From: Bin55 sp965116055
Lineage (GTDB): Bacteria; Pseudomonadota; Gammaproteobacteria; Pseudomonadales; Azotimanducaceae
Assembly: GCA_965116055.1 (NCBI GenBank)
Contig: OZ220466.1
Span: 2,480,001-2,544,000 of the forward strand
Reading direction: 5' to 3'
Length of the DNA: 64,000 nucleotides
Shown here: positions 10,560 through 19,659 of the stretch, piece by piece
How the letters are laid out: the number at the start of each line of letters is the position of its first letter
How positions within the stretch are numbered: the first letter of the stretch is position 1
Notes under the pieces: generated by a model
What the model saw: only the letters and a program-made list of their open reading frames with translations
The model's database searches: none
What the model was told of the DNA's origin: nothing
Translations under genes and position numbers: made by a program

Positions 10560-11394
10560 GTGCTTGCGTTTGAATACGTTGTATCCGTTTTATTTCTGCA
10601 AGCAAGTCAACGAACGGCGGGAAATTAAAGTCGCGTTCCAATAACGTCGGCATCACTCCAAATACCTTGAACGCTTCTTCTAATAAACCATAGACTTGCT
10701 CAATGATTGGTGCGGCATGGGTATCAACCCGCAAGTCTTCCGCTTCGACTTTATGACCAGCAATATGAACGTAATCGCTACGCTCCGCCGGCATGGTGCG
10801 TAAAAACTCAACTGCATCATACCGATGGTTGATGCTATTAACGTAGATGTTGTTTATATCAAGTAGGAACTTGCAGTCCGCTTCCTTAACGATGTGATTG
10901 ATGAACTCAGCTTCTGACATGTCCGCACTGAGCATTGCGTAGTAAGACGCATTCTCAATCGCAATCGGACGTTCCAGCGCATCCTGCACCTGCCGAATTC
11001 GCCGGGCCACGTAAAACACGGCTTCTTCCGTGAAGGGGATGGGCATCAAATCGTACAACTGTCCAAAGTCACTGCAAAAACTCAGATGATCCGAGTACGA
11101 CTTCGCATCAACTTCATCAAGGAAGTCTCTCAGTTGGCTAAGGTATGCCATATTGAGCGGCGCTGGGCCGCCAATGGACAACGAGAGGCCGTGGCATACT
11201 ACCGGGTATTGTTCCGCTATAGCACGAAAACGCTTACCCCATCGCCCACCAACGCCGATCCAGTTTTCAGGCGCACACTCAACGAAATGTACATGCTTTG
11301 CCATCGCCGTGGCGTGCTTTTCATAGGCATCAAACAATCCTCGCCGCAATCCTAAACCGCAACCAATGACGGGATAGTCGCCGGGACTTTTCAT
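10552..11394 (-). CDS. DUF692 multinuclear non-heme iron oxidase (HvfB/BufB-like RiPP maturase)
   Basis: About 280 residues in a TIM-barrel family that modifies cysteine-containing precursor peptides using a di- or tri-iron centre. I start at the ATG at 11392-11394, five bases after the hrpA stop, because it gives the family-typical opening ending in GCGLGLRRGLFD. Visible family landmarks are HFVECAPENWIG, CHGLSLSIGG, YSDHLSFC, the AIENASYY glutamate segment, FLLDINNIYVNS, YVHIAGHK and LLERDFNFP. These supply the expected His, Asp and Glu ligands. It sits in an apparent hrpA-DUF692-DUF2063 operon. No DUF2282-type or other cysteine-rich precursor ORF lies next to it, which is unusual because bufferin operons normally start with the precursor. 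Confidence 0.88.
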   Translation of the reverse strand: MKSPGDYPVIGCGLGLRRGLFDAYEKHATAMAKHVHFVECAPENWIGVGGRWGKRFRAIAEQYPVVCHGLSLSIGGPAPLNMAYLSQLRDFLDEVDAKSYSDHLSFCSDFGQLYDLMPIPFTEEAVFYVARRIRQVQDALERPIAIENASYYAMLSADMSEAEFINHIVKEADCKFLLDINNIYVNSINHRYDAVEFLRTMPAERSDYVHIAGHKVEAEDLRVDTHAAPIIEQVYGLLEEAFKVFGVMPTLLERDFNFPPFVDLLAEIKRIQRIQTQAHG

Positions 11395-11398
11395 CAAC

Positions 11399-14300
11399 TC
11401 AACCCGCCATATAGGTACGTTCAAGCTTTTCAAACATCTGCGTCAATCGCTTTTGCGATACCTTTTCTTTCGTGCCTAATTTCTGATGGAATAAAGCGAC
11501 GCGAAATTCTGCCAGGAGAAATCCCGCGTCTACTAAATCTGGCATATCGCCTACTTGAACCGTCATTGTCTGCAGTTTCATTTCCCAATAACGCGCTGAT
11601 TCCATCGCCTCTGCGTCTTTTGACACGCGACCTTGTAAATGATTGATGCGATAGAGCATAGCTTCCATATAGCGAAGTAGATCATTCAAGCGTTCGAAAG
11701 GCGTCCGCCATAAAAAGTCTGCTGGCACAGTACGCGCCAATTGTTCAGCGATATCCGTAATGGCAGGCGCGAAGACAGCACTGTTCGCATTCTCAACGGC
11801 GATTGAAACTTCGAAGCGTTTATTCACGATTGCTGCACACGACGCGAGCATGATAAAACCAGCTTGGATGAACTCGCCTCGTCGCGCTACCAAGCAGTTT
11901 TGAAACTCAGCCTTTGAAGTGACCGAGCCTAGATCCTTCGCGTACACATGTCTTGCAACAGCCATAAGAAGCGAATCGAAAAGCGCTTTCGGATCAACTA
12001 ACTTTGCTATCTTCATATGTATGTTTTTTTCGTTCTGAAATTCTTTATGTAAATGACGCGCTGACTGGTTTTCAGCGATGACAAACAAACGACACATGCC
12101 TTTCTCATGCCAAATCCTTTGCTGACTTGGGTCCCGCGTCATCTCTATAGCAACATAATCAATATGATCAACGAAAGCAGGAAAAACTGTGAAGTCAGTA
12201 TGTCCTTTCCGCAACCGGCGTTGCCTCTCAAGCGTGCGAGCTGGAAATGTACGGAGCCTTTCACATTGCCGCGGTTTGATGTCAGCGGTGTCGACCAGAG
12301 CTTTCGTCAGGGTCTCTTCATGACGACGTTTCAACGCGGCTAAATCCCGATCTTGATCAAGAAGTACTCCGCGTCGATTGACCCACTGCACATTCATACA
12401 TAAATGCGGACTTAGACTATGCTCATCCCACATCTCAATAGGCACATCAACGTGATAAAAATCGGTAAGCGTTCGGCTCAGGACGCTGTATAGGTTGCCG
12501 ATGCGGTAACGCGAAGGCTGCAATAGGTAGTCCTGCAGTTGTGCGACGCGGTCGGGAACTGGCACCAAGTGCCGCCGATATTTTTTCGGCAGGTTCTTCA
12601 GCAGTTCGGTTAACTTTTCCGCAAAGCGCCCCGGCACTAACCATTGAACCGCATCTTGTGAAAGAGCGGCGATATTCTCGGCTGTAACCTGCACAGAAAT
12701 ACCATCAGCAACATCTCCTGGCGCGAATCGATAGCGTAACGGCCAGCATTGTTCGTCAACGACTAACGCACCTGGAAACGCCTCGTTCGATAAATCCTCA
12801 TCAGGTTTACGAAGCAAATCGCTCCGCGTCATACGCAAGCGCTCGCGGTCGTCCGCATGAGCTTGACGGTACCAAGCATCAAAGGTCTTGACGTTCACCA
12901 CATCGGGTGATATTCGTTCAAGATAGAACGTCGCTTGGACCTTCGGCCCCACAACAATGTCCGTACGACGCTCTCGAGCCTGTATTTTGAGCAGCTTGAT
13001 AAGAAGCTGCCGGTTGTGTATAAGAAATGGCCACGGTCCCAATTGCTTCGGTTCTACCAGCGCGTGCTGAATAAATAACTCACGCGCTAAATCAGCGTCG
13101 CGCATGGCGAGTCGTAGCGGTCGTCGATCGTAAACCGGCAATCCATGCAACGTGCCGCGAGAGAGAATCATTGCTTCGCCTTGGCGTTCATCCCAGTACG
13201 CGTCGAAATAACTCACTTTGATCAATCGCCTAGCGACATCCTCTAACCATTTGCATTGGATCAACGCTACCGTTCGCGCATGGATGCGCTCCATCTCAAT
13301 GATTTCTGCAGTCACAATCCATTTCGGCGCGTTTTTAGCTACCCGCGTGCCGGGTAGGAGACGAAAACGCAAATCCCGGGCGCCGACATATTCTGTTTTC
13401 TTCTCCTTAAACCCAATTAAGCCAAGCGAGCCTGTCAAGATCGCTATGTGTAGACTCTTGTACGAAGCTGGATTCGTGTTTAACGTCAACCCTAAGCGTT
13501 TGCAGGAATCGGATAACTGACGATGCAAGGATCGCCATTCAAAATAGCGATTAGGCGCGATGAAGTGAGCTTCAAGCAACCGTCGAAACCCTGAACTGGT
13601 ATGTTTTTGCCGTTCTCGCTCGCCCCAACGCCAAAGATTTATTAACGCAATGAAATCGGATTGTTCATCCGCGAAGCGTTCTTGTGCGGTATCAGCAGCC
13701 TCTCGTTGCTGATACGGACGTAAGCGCGGATCTTGCGCGGATAAAGCAGCGACAATGATTAGTGCTTCTCGCAACGCACCGCGATGCGCTGCTTCAATTA
13801 AGATCCTCGCTAAGCGCGGGTCAATCGGCAAGTGCGCCATCTGCCGGCCTAAACGAGTAAGGTTGTCCTCATCAATCGCACCCAGTTCGTCCAATAGTCG
13901 CTCTGCTTCATTGATGCTCCGTTCGTCAGGCGGTTCTATAAAGGGGAATTTGCGAAAATCGCCTAATCTGAAGTATTTGGCTTGTAACAACACAGCCGCA
14001 AGATTGGTGCGTTTAATTTCCGGATCGGTATAGCGCGACGCACGTTCGTAAACGAATTCAGAATAAATGCGGTAACACGTGCCGGGTGCCACTCGCCCGC
14101 ACCGGCCCTTGCGTTGATCTGCGCTAGCTTGCGAAATTTGTTCGATTGGCAATCGTTGAATGCGCGAGCGCGCACTATAGCGGCTAATTCGCGCCTTACC
14201 TAAGTCAATAACGTAACGGATATTCGGGACTGTAAGGCTCGTTTCAGCTACATTCGTCGACAATAAGATGCGTTGTTTGGCAGTCGGACGAAAGATCCGT

Positions 14301-15181
14301 TGTTGGTCTCGGGGTGGCAGTCTAGCGTATAACGGCAACACCTCGAATTTCTTGGGGAATCGTTTGCCAATGAGACTGGACCATTCGTGGATTTCTTGTT
14401 CTGTGGGGAGAAACATCAAGATATCTTTAGCACCTTTGACATCGGCCGCAAGAATCTCGTCAATACAGCCGAAGACGACGCTCTCGGTCTTGTTTTCCGG
14501 AGGACGGTACTCAAGCGTTACCGGGTAGCTGCGCCCCTGCACTTCCACAATCGGCGCGTTACGAAAATGCCGACTAAAACTCGCAACATCAATAGTCGCA
14601 CTCGTGATGATGACTTTAAGTTCCGAGCGTTTGTCGATTAGACGTCGTAAGAACCCGAGTAGAAAATCGATATTAAGCGTGCGTTCGTGCGCTTCGTCGA
14701 GAATCACAACTTCGTAGCGTCGCAGCTCGCGGTCCCGATTGATTTCAGTTAGCAGCATGCCGTCGGTCATAACTTTGACCAATGAACGGCGACTCCACGC
14801 TTCGTCAAATCGCACTGCGTAACCGATTTGATCTCCAACCTTGACTTGCAGTTGATCCGCGATGCGTTGGGCGACCGCTCGCGCGGCAAGCCGCCTAGGC
14901 TGCGTGTGAGCAATAGAAGCGTTGATGCCAAATCCGGCCTCAAGACACGCGAGCGGTAATTGCGATGTTTTACCTGATCCGGTCTCGCCAACCACGATCA
15001 CCACTTGGTTCGTTTTCAGTAGTTGCTGAATGCTCTCGACATGCTCTGTAATAGGCAGTTCCGTGGCGTATCTAATAGGAGGAACACTTGCTCGCCGATC
15101 TCGAACGAGCTCCCGCGAAAAGCCGGTCGCTATGCGTTCTTGAACGGTTTTAAGGGGATGAATTCGCCGTGGGTTAGCCAT
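11399..15181 (-). CDS. hrpA: ATP-dependent RNA helicase HrpA
   Basis: A 1,260-residue DEAH-box helicase, close to the usual HrpA length of about 1,300. Walker A is GETGSGKT (65-72), motif II DEAH (about 162-165) and motif III SAT (in ITSATID); QRKGRCGRVAPG is motif VI. The helicase core is followed by the HA2 and OB-fold region and a long C-terminal DUF3418-type extension (roughly the last 600 residues) typical of proteobacterial HrpA. It acts in the cytoplasm on RNA; HrpA has been linked to mRNA processing and to resolving stalled ribosomes. It is the first gene of an apparent operon with the DUF692 and DUF2063 genes, which follow with almost no spacing. Confidence 0.95.
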   Translation of the reverse strand: MANPRRIHPLKTVQERIATGFSRELVRDRRASVPPIRYATELPITEHVESIQQLLKTNQVVIVVGETGSGKTSQLPLACLEAGFGINASIAHTQPRRLAARAVAQRIADQLQVKVGDQIGYAVRFDEAWSRRSLVKVMTDGMLLTEINRDRELRRYEVVILDEAHERTLNIDFLLGFLRRLIDKRSELKVIITSATIDVASFSRHFRNAPIVEVQGRSYPVTLEYRPPENKTESVVFGCIDEILAADVKGAKDILMFLPTEQEIHEWSSLIGKRFPKKFEVLPLYARLPPRDQQRIFRPTAKQRILLSTNVAETSLTVPNIRYVIDLGKARISRYSARSRIQRLPIEQISQASADQRKGRCGRVAPGTCYRIYSEFVYERASRYTDPEIKRTNLAAVLLQAKYFRLGDFRKFPFIEPPDERSINEAERLLDELGAIDEDNLTRLGRQMAHLPIDPRLARILIEAAHRGALREALIIVAALSAQDPRLRPYQQREAADTAQERFADEQSDFIALINLWRWGERERQKHTSSGFRRLLEAHFIAPNRYFEWRSLHRQLSDSCKRLGLTLNTNPASYKSLHIAILTGSLGLIGFKEKKTEYVGARDLRFRLLPGTRVAKNAPKWIVTAEIIEMERIHARTVALIQCKWLEDVARRLIKVSYFDAYWDERQGEAMILSRGTLHGLPVYDRRPLRLAMRDADLARELFIQHALVEPKQLGPWPFLIHNRQLLIKLLKIQARERRTDIVVGPKVQATFYLERISPDVVNVKTFDAWYRQAHADDRERLRMTRSDLLRKPDEDLSNEAFPGALVVDEQCWPLRYRFAPGDVADGISVQVTAENIAALSQDAVQWLVPGRFAEKLTELLKNLPKKYRRHLVPVPDRVAQLQDYLLQPSRYRIGNLYSVLSRTLTDFYHVDVPIEMWDEHSLSPHLCMNVQWVNRRGVLLDQDRDLAALKRRHEETLTKALVDTADIKPRQCERLRTFPARTLERQRRLRKGHTDFTVFPAFVDHIDYVAIEMTRDPSQQRIWHEKGMCRLFVIAENQSARHLHKEFQNEKNIHMKIAKLVDPKALFDSLLMAVARHVYAKDLGSVTSKAEFQNCLVARRGEFIQAGFIMLASCAAIVNKRFEVSIAVENANSAVFAPAITDIAEQLARTVPADFLWRTPFERLNDLLRYMEAMLYRINHLQGRVSKDAEAMESARYWEMKLQTMTVQVGDMPDLVDAGFLLAEFRVALFHQKLGTKEKVSQKRLTQMFEKLERTYMAG

Positions 15182-15415
15182 TTAGAAAGGTTCATAGCAA
15201 GGCCGCTGCATAGCGCGGAGAAATCTCGCGAGATTGTTACCCGTTAAAAATTATCCAACGCTTCAGATTTGAATTCTTTGGTGCCCCGGCCCGCAGATAA
15301 CGTTGTTTTAACTGTAAGTAAGGCGGAATGAAACTTTCCCTGCGATTCACTCGGCCGGGACTACTTAGTGGAGACAATAAAAACATAATTTTTCAACTCA
15401 ACCGAAAGCACGCCA

Positions 15416-16213
15416 TCAATTGAACTGCGTGATGCCCGACTCGCGGTAATACACAATAGGTTCCGCCTCGGCTTGCGCACCGCCCGTTGGATTCGACGAC
15501 CCATATGCAGGTATAGCGGTGCCTACCCGCGCTAATCTAGCGGCCATTGAAAATCTCCTCGCGCCAGTACCGAAGGCGAGACTCCGATGCAATAGCGATG
15601 AGTGAAACAGAACAAATTGACCCCTCTTTAGCGGCAATGGAGTAACGCGGTTCTGAATAACTTCCGGCGCGTCCAGAAAGTGACGCGGAATATCGCGATC
15701 AAACCCCTCAATCGGCCCATGCGAACCCTTTATATATTCGAGCCGGCCTTGATTCATGCCGATGTCGGTTAATGCAATCGTCATCGTGAAATGATTGGTT
15801 TGATCGAATAGATCAATTGGCGCACGGCCGTTCTCGAAATGCCGATCATGATGCCATTTATTCTGCCCTGTACCTTCACTTTTGACAAAAAAATTAGTGC
15901 GCCAAACGAACAAATCATTACCAAACAGTTCCGATACGGCTTGTTGCAGATGGCGGTCGAAGAGCAAGTCTCTGATTGCTTTAACATCCATGTGACGATC
16001 AATGAGCGGATTGGCGACATCGTTTAACGATCCATTGGATGCCTGAATATTTTGAAGTTGTCGACGCCGTGCGGCCTTGAAAGCCGACACCATCTCACAT
16101 ACTTGGCCAAGATTTGACTTGTTGGCCAATTCGAGCGGACCGGCAATTCCGTCGCGCGCCAATTGTTGCCTGACCTCTGTCAAAATAATCGCCTTGCCCT
16201 TAGATCGTTGCAT
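15416..16213 (-). CDS. PhyH-family Fe(II)/2-oxoglutarate dioxygenase
   Basis: 265 residues of the phytanoyl-CoA dioxygenase superfamily. The iron-binding HxD is in WHHDRH (His121, Asp123). The distal histidine is in FHSSLLHRS (His209 most likely), followed by an RRFSMAARLAR segment whose arginine would bind 2-oxoglutarate. These enzymes hydroxylate or halogenate small molecules and lipids in the cytoplasm; the substrate here is unknown. It is flanked by gaps of over 200 bases on both sides, so it is probably transcribed alone. A second, unrelated-looking member of the superfamily lies at 57556-58923. Confidence 0.85.
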   Translation of the reverse strand: MQRSKGKAIILTEVRQQLARDGIAGPLELANKSNLGQVCEMVSAFKAARRRQLQNIQASNGSLNDVANPLIDRHMDVKAIRDLLFDRHLQQAVSELFGNDLFVWRTNFFVKSEGTGQNKWHHDRHFENGRAPIDLFDQTNHFTMTIALTDIGMNQGRLEYIKGSHGPIEGFDRDIPRHFLDAPEVIQNRVTPLPLKRGQFVLFHSSLLHRSLAFGTGARRFSMAARLARVGTAIPAYGSSNPTGGAQAEAEPIVYYRESGITQFN

Positions 16214-16603
16214 CCCGGTTAGCTAATAGGCGCATTAGTGATCGAACGATGGCAATGAATTCTCGAACATGTCGTTCTAGTCACATTTTACTGCCTGAGC
16301 TAGCTTTCACATACGCCCTGACAAATGTATCATCGGGCTTGCAGCGCACTAAACGCTGAGTGGCACAATCGATGCTCAACCCGAACTGTGCCGTTAGAGC
16401 GGCTGTTATCGGCACCGACTTTCGCTCGTCCGGGAGCATGCTTGCGTAGTTACCGACAGTGCCGCACACATTGCAAACGTTCCCTGCTTACGCTCCAAGT
16501 CGTGATAAAGTATCTACTGTAGAAAACCGGTGTAGATACGCGCACGCCTAAGCCCTAAAAAAATTGACTCTATTCCGGTAGGTTAAGGTTACGAGCTTCT
16601 AAT
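16214..16603. other. Intergenic stretch with no supported feature
   Basis: About 390 bases between the VWA gene and the PhyH gene, both on the minus strand. Small ORFs occur on both strands but none has a ribosome site or a recognisable motif. It should hold the PhyH promoter; I could not place one. Confidence 0.5.
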
Positions 16604-17779
16604 TTATTTAGACAACAGATTCATCGCATCTTCCAACCCGCGGATCGTGAGGGGGTACATTCGATTTTCGACTAGCTCTTGCGTAATAGCAACTGATGAA
16701 GAGTACTCCCACGTTTCTTGCGGAGTTGGATTGATCCAGATCAACTTTGGATAGATCATGCCAATTCGTTGCATCCAGACCGCGCCAGGTTCCTCGTTCC
16801 AGTGTTCGACGCTACCACCTGAATGTGTTATTTCGTAGGGCGCCATCGTGGCATCGCCAACGATAACCACCCGATAGTCGCTACCGTATTTATTCAGGAT
16901 CTCCCATGTCGGAACACGTTCGCTGAGACGGCGCTTATTATCCTGCCACACAGATTCGTATAGAAAGTTGTGGAAGTAGAAACTCTCAAGATGTTTAAAT
17001 TCAGTCCGCGTTGCTGAAAACAGTTCTTCACAAATTTTGACATGCGCATCCATCGAACCACCAATATCAAAAAACGCTAGGACCTTCACTGTATTCCGAC
17101 GTTCCGGCCGCATCTTAATATCCAACATACCGCCGTTGTGTGCCGTCGACTGAATGGTGTTATCCATATCCAGTTCTTCATCGGCACCAGTCCGGGCGAA
17201 TTTACGCAATCGTCGTAGCGCCATCTTGATATTGCGTGTACCTAGCTCGACCGAATCGTCGAGATTTTTGTACTGCCTCTGATCCCATACTTTGCGCGCT
17301 TTACGTTTTTTGCCTTTCCCTCGACCGCCAGGGCCGGCTCTTCCCTCTTGCTCGGCATTCCCTTGTTGACCTTCTTGTCGAGCTCGTTCCGCTTCTCGAC
17401 GAGCTTGTTCTTCAGCTTCCTCGCGCAATTTCTTCGCGATACCCTCAATAAACGCCTCTAAGCCGCCGAGCGATTCAATCTCAGCTAAATCTTTTTCGTC
17501 CATGAGTCGCTCGATCTCATGGCGTAACCACTCATCCGGAATGAGGGATTCAAGCAAGCCGTGAAGACTATCCAACCCCTTGACGTAAGCTGAAAACGCA
17601 CGATCGAATTTGTCGTAGTTCTTCTCGTCCTTGACTAGGCAGGTTCGACTTAATAGATAAAAATCATCCACGTTCGCGTACACAATGCGTCGTTTCATCG
17701 CCGCAATGAGATCCATCAACTCACGAATCGTCACCGGTACGTTGTAGCGACGAAGTGTCAGGAAAAAATTGATCAGCAT
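16604..17779 (-). CDS. VWA-domain protein, CoxE-like partner of MoxR
   Basis: A 391-residue cytoplasmic protein. The first 115 residues are helical. Residues about 116-165 form a charged Glu/Arg- then Gly/Lys-rich linker, and a von Willebrand factor A domain follows. Its metal-ion site reads FFDIGGSMD (Asp238 to Ser242), the DxGxS variant typical of CoxE-like proteins rather than the classical DxSxS. It begins 13 bases after the MoxR ATPase gene. MoxR/VWA pairs act as chaperone-like remodelers that mature or insert cofactors into target proteins; no obvious client is next door. Confidence 0.87.
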   Translation of the reverse strand: MLINFFLTLRRYNVPVTIRELMDLIAAMKRRIVYANVDDFYLLSRTCLVKDEKNYDKFDRAFSAYVKGLDSLHGLLESLIPDEWLRHEIERLMDEKDLAEIESLGGLEAFIEGIAKKLREEAEEQARREAERARQEGQQGNAEQEGRAGPGGRGKGKKRKARKVWDQRQYKNLDDSVELGTRNIKMALRRLRKFARTGADEELDMDNTIQSTAHNGGMLDIKMRPERRNTVKVLAFFDIGGSMDAHVKICEELFSATRTEFKHLESFYFHNFLYESVWQDNKRRLSERVPTWEILNKYGSDYRVVIVGDATMAPYEITHSGGSVEHWNEEPGAVWMQRIGMIYPKLIWINPTPQETWEYSSSVAITQELVENRMYPLTIRGLEDAMNLLSK

Positions 17780-17792
17780 GGTGGGGTGCCGG

Positions 17793-18641
17793 TCAACCGC
17801 GATTGTCCCGCCGATTCATGAATGCCAAGCGCTCAAGCAAGTGTACATCCTGCTCATTCTTTACAAGCGCACCGTAAAGTGGTGGAATCGCACTGCTGGT
17901 ATCTCTATTCGTGAGTATTTCATCTGGAATATCGTCCGCCATCAACAACTTTAGCCAGTCGATGAGTTCGCTCGTGCTTGGTTTCTTCTTGAGTCCAGGG
18001 ACTTTGCGCACATCAAAGAAGATCTCCATCGCTTCCTTCACCAATTCTTTCTTTATTGATGGGAAATGCACCTCAACGATTTGTTCCATCGTTTCGCGAT
18101 CAGGAAAATTGATGTAGTGAAAAAAACATCGGCGCAGAAATGCGTCCGGCAACTCTTTCTCGTTGTTCGAAGTAATAACCACCACGGGACGATGCTTTGC
18201 TACGATGGTTTCTTGAGTTTCGTAGACGAAGAACTCCATTCGGTCGAGTTCCTGCAACAAGTCATTAGGAAACTCAATGTCAGCCTTGTCAATTTCGTCA
18301 ATCAACAACACGCATCGTTCATCGGACGTAAAGGCATCCCAAAGTTTGCCGCGCTTGATATAGTTGCTGATGTCGCCTACCCGCGCATCGCCGAGCTGCG
18401 AATCGCGCAAGCGCGAGACGGCGTCGTACTCGTACAAACCCTGACTCGCCTTCGTCTGTGATTTGATATGCCACTCAATGAGTTCACAATCAAGTGCCTT
18501 AGCAATCTCTATCGCGAGCAGCGTTTTACCTGTCCCAGGCTCGCCCTTCACCAATAAGGGCCGTTCGAGCTTTACGGCTGCGTCCACCGCCATGGATAGC
18601 TCGTCCGTCGAAATATAGGTGTCGGTACTATCGAAAATCAT
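17793..18641 (-). CDS. MoxR-family AAA+ ATPase
   Basis: A 282-residue AAA+ protein with Walker A GEPGTGKT (33-40), Walker B LLIDEID (112-118), a sensor region ITSNNEKELPDAFLRRC containing the arginine-finger pair, and a C-terminal lid helix region. It is the MoxR class that couples ATP hydrolysis to a VWA protein encoded immediately downstream. The ATG at 18639-18641 opens the two-gene unit. Role in the cell: assembly or activation of an unidentified protein complex. Confidence 0.9.
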   Translation of the reverse strand: MIFDSTDTYISTDELSMAVDAAVKLERPLLVKGEPGTGKTLLAIEIAKALDCELIEWHIKSQTKASQGLYEYDAVSRLRDSQLGDARVGDISNYIKRGKLWDAFTSDERCVLLIDEIDKADIEFPNDLLQELDRMEFFVYETQETIVAKHRPVVVITSNNEKELPDAFLRRCFFHYINFPDRETMEQIVEVHFPSIKKELVKEAMEIFFDVRKVPGLKKKPSTSELIDWLKLLMADDIPDEILTNRDTSSAIPPLYGALVKNEQDVHLLERLAFMNRRDNRG

Positions 18642-18770
18642 AGAAAGCCTGTAGAAGAGAGCATAACAAGCGCAAGTCGCAAGGAGACTGCACAGACCAG
18701 TGCATTTTAGTTACGTGCGTTTGTACAGGCGTCGCAGATCAAGTTGATGCCCACCTATTCGTGGACTTCT

Positions 18771-19172
18771 TCAGGCTTCGTGTAATCCAGATTCAGCGGC
18801 TGGTGACGCATCGTCATGCTGTGTCAATCGTCCGTTTCTTTTCTTGAACGCCTCAATGCGACGGAACACGGTATTGCAAACATAGAGCAATAAGGTAGCT
18901 GCAATGATTGCAGTTGAGCCGACCGTAGCGACCGCCGCGGCAAAGGTGTAGTTTGCCTCCGGGTCGAAGAATAGTTGAAAAATGAGCGTCACGAAAAGCG
19001 GTGCCCAGTGACCTTCGCCAAGAGGTATCGGTACCAACATCCATAACACCCCCATGGAACCAACGATAAATGCGACATAGAACCAACGACGCAAGGGATA
19101 GACGCAAAGTGCGATTAAGCCGCATCCAAATAGGTACAAGATGATCCACGCGATCCAATATGCACCATCCAT
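18771..19172 (-). CDS. Small inner-membrane protein of unknown function
   Basis: 133 residues with about four hydrophobic helices: roughly residues 5-24, 30-47, 53-72 and 78-98. A basic cytoplasmic tail (FRRIEAFKKRNGR) and an acidic end follow. No family is recognised. It starts 13 bases after the YcgN-type gene and is probably the last gene of the dnaX-recR-rnd transcription unit. A frame-shifted ORF over the same bases is a shadow. Confidence 0.7.
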   Translation of the reverse strand: MDGAYWIAWIILYLFGCGLIALCVYPLRRWFYVAFIVGSMGVLWMLVPIPLGEGHWAPLFVTLIFQLFFDPEANYTFAAAVATVGSTAIIAATLLLYVCNTVFRRIEAFKKRNGRLTQHDDASPAAESGLHEA

Positions 19173-19185
19173 GAATTCTTTCGTC

Positions 19186-19623
19186 TCACACCCACTTCAA
19201 TATGTGAAGTTCAATGTCATCGGGGTGTACATCTTTGGCAGATACGACCTGACCGTCAACGCTTACACCGGCACGCGTTACCGTGTCCGTTGTACCTGAG
19301 ATCAGCGGATGCCAGTCCTCCAGCTCTAGGCCTTCAGCCAGACGACGATATGCACAGCTGTCCGGCAGCCAGCTGAATTCTCTCGCTCGCGCTGGTGTGA
19401 AGGGTACACAATCCTTAACGAGTTCACTGCGCCGGCGATAGTGTTCGCATCTGCGGGTGCTGAGATCAAGGCATTCGCAGACAACAGTAGATGTAGCTAC
19501 ACGATCGCTTTCTGTATCGCGAAATCGCATGCGGCAACATTGTGCACAACCGTCGCATAAAGCCTCCCATTCCTCTTCGTCGAATTCCTCTAACGACTTA
19601 GTTTCCCAAAATCTCTCAATCAT
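19186..19623 (-). CDS. YcgN-family cysteine cluster protein (UPF0260)
   Basis: 145 residues with the family's cysteine pattern: CDGCAQCC near residues 23-30, CECL, CEHY, a later C in VKDCVPF and SCAYR. The spaced cysteines resemble the zinc/iron-chelating CxxCxxCC family. The N-terminal FWETKSLEEFDEEEWEALCDGC opening is characteristic of gammaproteobacterial YcgN. It begins 36 bases after rnd, in the same orientation. The biochemical role of the family is unknown. Confidence 0.9.
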   Translation of the reverse strand: MIERFWETKSLEEFDEEEWEALCDGCAQCCRMRFRDTESDRVATSTVVCECLDLSTRRCEHYRRRSELVKDCVPFTPARAREFSWLPDSCAYRRLAEGLELEDWHPLISGTTDTVTRAGVSVDGQVVSAKDVHPDDIELHILKWV

Positions 19624-19659
19624 GACGAGCGGTCACAGTATGGCACGGAAGTCAATGCG

